Assembly: GCA_027488855.1 (NCBI GenBank)
Contig: JAIYAV010000349.1
Span: forward strand, 1-34,957
DNA length: 34,957 bases
Direction: 5' to 3'
From: Saprospiraceae bacterium
GTDB lineage: Bacteria; Bacteroidota; Bacteroidia; Chitinophagales; Saprospiraceae
Below the pieces are notes generated by a model that was given only the letters and a program-made list of their open reading frames with translations, did no database searches and had not been told where the DNA came from. The number at the start of each line of letters is the position of its first letter. Within the stretch, counting starts at the first letter, position 1. The position numbers were made by a program, and so were the translations under genes. Of the stretch, positions 33,489-34,957 are shown in pieces.

Positions 33489-34957
33489 ATGCGCTGTTAC
33501 AACTTAACAACAGCCAGACAACATCTTGCACAGGTCAGCTCCCTGATCCTGGATGGCCAACAATTGGAGCAATTGCCTTCCGAAATCTGGCAAATGCCCC
33601 GCTTGGAAACCCTGGATTTGCGGCGCAATGCCTTGAAGGTATTGCCCGACACCATGGGCGCACTCCAATCGCTAAAGTATTTGTTTTTGGGCAACAACCA
33701 ATTGCAAGAACTGCCCCAATCCATGCCCAATGTAGTACAAATTGACCTGAGTGGAAACCACTTTAGCTATTTTCCTGTCGTTTTGGGCCAATTGAATCAA
33801 CTACAAATGGTCAATCTTGGTTCAAACCGACTGCGCGAGTTCCCCCACTTGTCCTTTCCCGCCCTCAAAGAATTGCATTTGTCGGGCAACAAAATAGCGG
33901 CTTGTTTGCTTTCCGCAGCTTTTTTGCCCAAGTTGGAAAAATTGTATTTGTCGCACAATCGCCTGCGCAAGCTGGACATTCAGGGCCTTTTTTCAAGCCT
34001 GGACACCCTGCATTTGGCGCACAATCAGCTGGCGGCTTTGCCCGATGACTGGTCGGCCACGCCTTTTTTACGGCATTTGTATTTGAGCAACAATCAATTG
34101 GCTCAGTTGCCTTCCACGCTGGGCTCTTGCAGCTGGCTCAAAACCCTACAACTCGCCAGGAATAAACTCAGTAGCACGCCCAATTATTTTACGGATTTGC
34201 AACGTTTGGAGGAGCTGGATTTGAGCGGCAATGCCTTTTCCCCGTTTCCAAGCCTCCCCTGTTCGTTGCGCAAATTGAATTTGGCCCACAACCAGCTGAC
34301 CCACATTCCGGCGGCTTTTTTTCAAACAGCTACCCTGCGCCACCTGGAGCTCAGCCACAACCCGCTGCGCCAGGCCAAAGGATTGGCGCAGGCAAACCAA
34401 TTGAAGCAAATGACGCTCAAAGGCCTGCATGCAGCCGAGCTGGCGCCCGAGCTGTTGGCCCTCCCCGCCTCGGTAGCGATCAAATGCAGCAGCAAAGACC
34501 CGCAATGGACCCGTTTGTTGAACTTTGTACACGCTTGCCAACGCAAACAGCTTCCTATCCCAACCAGGAGCCTGCTTTGGGATGCCCAAGAAGGAAAAAC
34601 ACCCTTAAGCAGCTTATCCCTGCCGCTTGTGCTGCAAGGCATGAACCTGGGCATTCCCACGTTTCAGCACCAATTGCGGCAACACCTGCTGGAGGAGCGT
34701 TCACAACCCGGCGTGCCAAAATCCGGTGAAGGTATTCGCGCTCTGGCCATCATTGGGCGCAGCAGCCAGACTCTACAGGAACTAAAAATCCGCCTGGCAC
34801 AAAAAGGCATTGCCTTGCTGCAACCCGATCAGTGCAGCTATTGGGTGTTGGCCAAAGCGCCCTACCCGGAAAATAGTCCAAATGCGCAGGAAATCCAGTG
34901 GTTGGATGAACGCCAGTTGGAGCAATTGCTCGGCACCGATACCCCCGGCCTGGACGC
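33489..34957 (+). CDS. Leucine-rich-repeat protein with BRCT-like tail, cut by the window edge
   Basis: The frame opens at ATG 33489 and stays open for 489 codons to the window end, so the C-terminus is missing. Residues 15-310 are about 12 leucine-rich repeats, with units such as LETLDLRRNALKVLP, LKYLFLGNNQLQELP, LEKLYLSHNRLRKL and LRHLYLSNNQLAQLP. They are of the bacterial type with LxxLxLxxNxLxxLP. There is no signal peptide, so it should be cytoplasmic. A less regular segment (about 310-410) follows. Residues 416-481 (ALAIIGRSSQTLQELKIRLA, then KGIALLQPDQCSYWVLA and WLDERQLEQLLG) resemble a BRCT domain in their beta-alpha order. That last point is an inference. The partner or role is unknown. 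Confidence 0.85.
   Translation, partial: MRCYNLTTARQHLAQVSSLILDGQQLEQLPSEIWQMPRLETLDLRRNALKVLPDTMGALQSLKYLFLGNNQLQELPQSMPNVVQIDLSGNHFSYFPVVLGQLNQLQMVNLGSNRLREFPHLSFPALKELHLSGNKIAACLLSAAFLPKLEKLYLSHNRLRKLDIQGLFSSLDTLHLAHNQLAALPDDWSATPFLRHLYLSNNQLAQLPSTLGSCSWLKTLQLARNKLSSTPNYFTDLQRLEELDLSGNAFSPFPSLPCSLRKLNLAHNQLTHIPAAFFQTATLRHLELSHNPLRQAKGLAQANQLKQMTLKGLHAAELAPELLALPASVAIKCSSKDPQWTRLLNFVHACQRKQLPIPTRSLLWDAQEGKTPLSSLSLPLVLQGMNLGIPTFQHQLRQHLLEERSQPGVPKSGEGIRALAIIGRSSQTLQELKIRLAQKGIALLQPDQCSYWVLAKAPYPENSPNAQEIQWLDERQLEQLLGTDTPGLD

Overview
The window reads as a chromosomal segment of a Bacteroidota bacterium, most likely of the Saprospiria (Haliscomenobacter/Lewinella-like) type. The evidence is the BatA/B/C/D operon, a two-component-propeller hybrid kinase, LytS/LytTR-type signalling, a Bacteroidota-style TonB with a long cytoplasmic N-terminus, promoter boxes of the TAnnTTTG type, and AT-rich leaders. 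The genus call is an inference from gene style only. I see no phage, IS transposase, CRISPR array, tRNA or rRNA.

Layout. 1-241 has no gene. 242-2244 (minus) is a two-gene unit: a carboxypeptidase-regulatory-like secreted protein, then a membrane protein. 2539-10871 (plus) is a complete Bat (aerotolerance-type) locus: MoxR ATPase, DUF58, a BatD-like membrane protein, BatA and BatB (VWA proteins), BatC (TPR), a short BatD paralogue and full-length BatD. MoxR ATPases and VWA proteins normally act as chaperone pairs, so the locus probably builds one envelope-associated complex. 11084-13005 (plus) holds an SCP2 protein, an ACT-domain protein and an unrecognised lipoprotein. 13117-16576 (minus) is a LytS-type kinase plus LytTR regulator. 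16754-20473 (minus) is a coxS-coxL-coxM molybdenum hydroxylase operon of the form II type. 20895-21494 is an Uma2-type nuclease-fold protein. 21520-23258 (minus) is tsaE and alanine dehydrogenase, divergent from gyrB (23466-25430, plus). 25567-26310 (minus) is a secreted protein divergent from recO. 27279-28184 (minus) is TonB. 28563-33359 (minus) is a very large hybrid sensor: propeller, histidine kinase, receiver and nucleotide cyclase. 33489 to the right edge (plus) is a leucine-rich-repeat protein with a BRCT-like tail, cut by the window end.

The most striking non-genic signal is a set of long inverted-repeat elements filling the intergenic gaps (about 3538-3630, 5482-5638, 8460-8542, 10905-11066, 11903-12060, 25432-25564, 28338-28564). 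They fall into structural classes: arms built from 7-nt or 8-nt tandem words, nested stems made of four copies of a 15-nt palindrome, and one 162-bp single hairpin. Several begin or end at, or even overlap, the stop codon of a neighbouring gene. They differ in sequence but share a design, which makes them the best candidates here for something poorly described.
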